Assembly: GCA_002368865.1 (NCBI GenBank) | Contig: DFDT01000078.1 | Coordinates: forward strand, 1-17,039 | Direction: 5' to 3' | DNA: 17,039 nt | Source: Lachnospiraceae bacterium UBA3821 | GTDB lineage: Bacteria; Bacillota; Clostridia; Lachnospirales; Lachnospiraceae | Part shown: piece after piece, positions 15,941 through 17,039 of the stretch | Numbering within the stretch: the first letter of the stretch is position 1 | Layout: every line of letters begins with the position of its first letter | The notes under the pieces: model-generated | Told to the model about the DNA's origin: nothing | The model's database searches: none | Seen by the model: only the letters and a program-made list of their open reading frames with translations | Program-made: the position numbers and the translations under genes

Positions 15941-16097
15941 TGATCTCCTCTTTCAAGCATTCTTCGCTTTTTTCCTGTCACTGCCTAAGACAGCTCATCC
16001 AGATTTCTTCCTGTCTCATTTCTTTTTTACCTTTAATCCACTATGGATCCCATCATATTTCCGGAGCATCTGTCAAGCCGCTCTTTTTTGCCATTCG

Positions 16098-16571
16098 TCA
16101 ATCGCCGCTGCTCTCCAAATAGGCTTCAAGTTCTTCGTCCGTAAGATCTATATACTGTGTGATCGTTTCACCGTCGTCAAAAACAATTCTTCCACCTATA
16201 AAAACATAAGGGATCCCATTGACTTTTTCCGTATCTTCCCTTAAATAGAGCTTATATTCATCATAAACATACTCTGTTTTTTCTCCCTCATACTCAAACG
16301 TTGCCGTTCCGTCATCGTTCACAACCAGGTAGCCTTTGCATCCAATATCCCGCAGCTCCGACATTTCTGCATATGTCTCGTTTATCTTAACGATCCCGAT
16401 CCGCTTATAGTATCCGGGCTGTATTTTACCTACTATCGGATCATCTTTCCATTCGAATGTAAAAGGAGTTACCTCATAATCTGTCTCATCTGCATCCTCG
16501 GGGCTATTGCAGGAAACCAGCAATAGCCCCAGGACGCAAACTGTAACTGCCGTAAATATTTTTCTTTTCAT
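16098..16571 (-). CDS. Small putative lipoprotein
   Basis: 157 aa from the ATG at 16571, with GAGGGG 7 nt upstream. MKRK, a hydrophobic core and LVSC (Cys21) make a textbook lipoprotein signal. The mature part is acidic. It has a repeated-strand look (GCKGYLVVNDDGTATFEYEG, YKLYLRED, YVFIGGRIVFDDGETI) and an acidic helical end (LTDEELEAYLESSGD). This style of 'VNDDGTATFEYEG' beta protein is common in Lachnospiraceae lipoproteins of unknown function. It starts 26 nt after the XRE regulator stop, so the two are probably one operon. The 157 nt between it and the next gene contain a TTGACA but no well-spaced -10, and no clear terminator. Confidence 0.85.
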   Translation of the reverse strand: MKRKIFTAVTVCVLGLLLVSCNSPEDADETDYEVTPFTFEWKDDPIVGKIQPGYYKRIGIVKINETYAEMSELRDIGCKGYLVVNDDGTATFEYEGEKTEYVYDEYKLYLREDTEKVNGIPYVFIGGRIVFDDGETITQYIDLTDEELEAYLESSGD

Positions 16572-16597
16572 AAATAAGCCCCTCATTCTTCTTTGAT

Positions 16598-17039
16598 CTA
16601 TTTCTTCTTATATGTGATCACAATTCCGATCACAGAAGCAATAAAAGCAAACGGTGCCAGTCTGACAAAGACAAATTCAAATCCATGCATTATTGTTCCT
16701 GCTACTGCTAATTCCGGATTATTATAATCCCACCCTAAATAGGAACTATGCATAGCTGTCAGAATAATAAAGGTAATAACGATAAGCACACATACCAATA
16801 TGAGCATCCAGCGGATCGTATTCACTTTAGCCATACTTCTCTTTGCCAACTGTAGATTGATCACCTCTAACTTTTCCGAAATTGCCTTAAGGTCATCCGG
16901 CATCGGTTCCGTTATGGGTTCTCCAAGCAATACACCTACAGATGTATCTAATTCATCTGCCAATGCGATCAGCATAGTCGAATCCGGAACCGATAAACCG
17001 TTTTCCCATTTTGAGACCGTCTGTCTTACCACATTCAGT
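16598..17039 (-). CDS. XRE-family transcriptional regulator with two membrane segments (N-terminus cut off)
   Basis: The frame stays open to the right edge, reading LNVVRQTVSKWENGLSVPDSTMLIALADELDTSVGVLLGE, the second half of a helix-turn-helix of the XRE/Cro type. The ~30 N-terminal residues are outside the window; a GTG at 17032 is an internal Val, not the start. A short linker helix (DDLKAISEKLEVINLQLAKRS) leads to two hydrophobic segments. The first is TIRWMLILVCVLIVITFIIL; the second is near the C-terminus, ending ITYKKK. Membrane-anchored XRE regulators of this kind are common in clostridia; their targets are often adjacent genes, here the lipoprotein. Confidence 0.88.
   Translation of the reverse strand, partial: LNVVRQTVSKWENGLSVPDSTMLIALADELDTSVGVLLGEPITEPMPDDLKAISEKLEVINLQLAKRSMAKVNTIRWMLILVCVLIVITFIILTAMHSSYLGWDYNNPELAVAGTIMHGFEFVFVRLAPFAFIASVIGIVITYKKK

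Noticed and set aside
16040..16085. TTGACA followed by TATGAT between the lipoprotein and SUKH genes as a promoter
   Set aside because: The spacer is only 13 nt, too short for a sigma-A promoter, and no better-spaced -10 is present.
1..17039. CRISPR array, insertion sequence or integrase gene
   Set aside because: No regularly spaced repeats, transposase or recombinase motifs were found on either strand.

Overview
This window is almost entirely a stretch of a Gram-positive Clostridia chromosome, most likely Lachnospiraceae. Every protein gene lies on the minus strand, so transcription runs right to left. The evidence is strong AGGAGG-type ribosome binding sites, sigma-A promoters with near-consensus TTGACA/TATAAT boxes, a secG-rnr-smpB-ssrA cluster, and a tmRNA tag reading ADDNQYALAA. 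The first ~141 bases do not fit: the 16S rRNA 5' end carries Bacteroidota signatures in V1-V2, although its leader and promoters are Firmicutes-type. The switch falls in the 16S block shared by both phyla (about 142-172), so the left edge is probably an assembly chimera.

Layout in the direction of transcription (right to left). (1) 17039-14336: a membrane-anchored XRE-type regulator cut by the window edge, a small lipoprotein, and a three-part protein with a PH-like domain, a SMI1/KNR4 (SUKH) domain and a Syd-like (SUKH-2) domain. (2) 14273-10581: secG with its own promoter and a strong terminator, then rnr (RNase R), smpB and ssrA (tmRNA). This is the trans-translation and ribosome-rescue cluster; ssrA has a fully consensus promoter. 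A degenerate second copy of the tmRNA 3' end lies just beyond the gene, as at an old integration site. (3) 10469-7646: a secreted or lipid-anchored acidic protein, then a methyl-accepting chemotaxis protein with its own promoter, a TTGTACAA operator-like pair and a terminator. (4) 7641-575: a compact apparent operon of six genes: a single-pass membrane protein, an OmpR-type response regulator, a sensor histidine kinase, the ribosome-associated GTPase HflX, a large DUF2339-like polytopic membrane protein and a lipoprotein. The last five are closely spaced or overlap by 4-11 bases, and the block ends in a clear intrinsic terminator. (5) 537-1: tandem rRNA promoters, a ~220-base leader and the 16S 5' end.

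Functional picture: regions 2 and 4 both carry ribosome-rescue or stress genes (tmRNA/SmpB/RNase R; HflX), and region 4 joins HflX to an envelope-facing two-component system and two uncharacterised envelope proteins. The points most worth a second look are the 16S chimera, the tmRNA 3'-end duplication, and the PH-SUKH-Syd protein behind a membrane-anchored XRE regulator.
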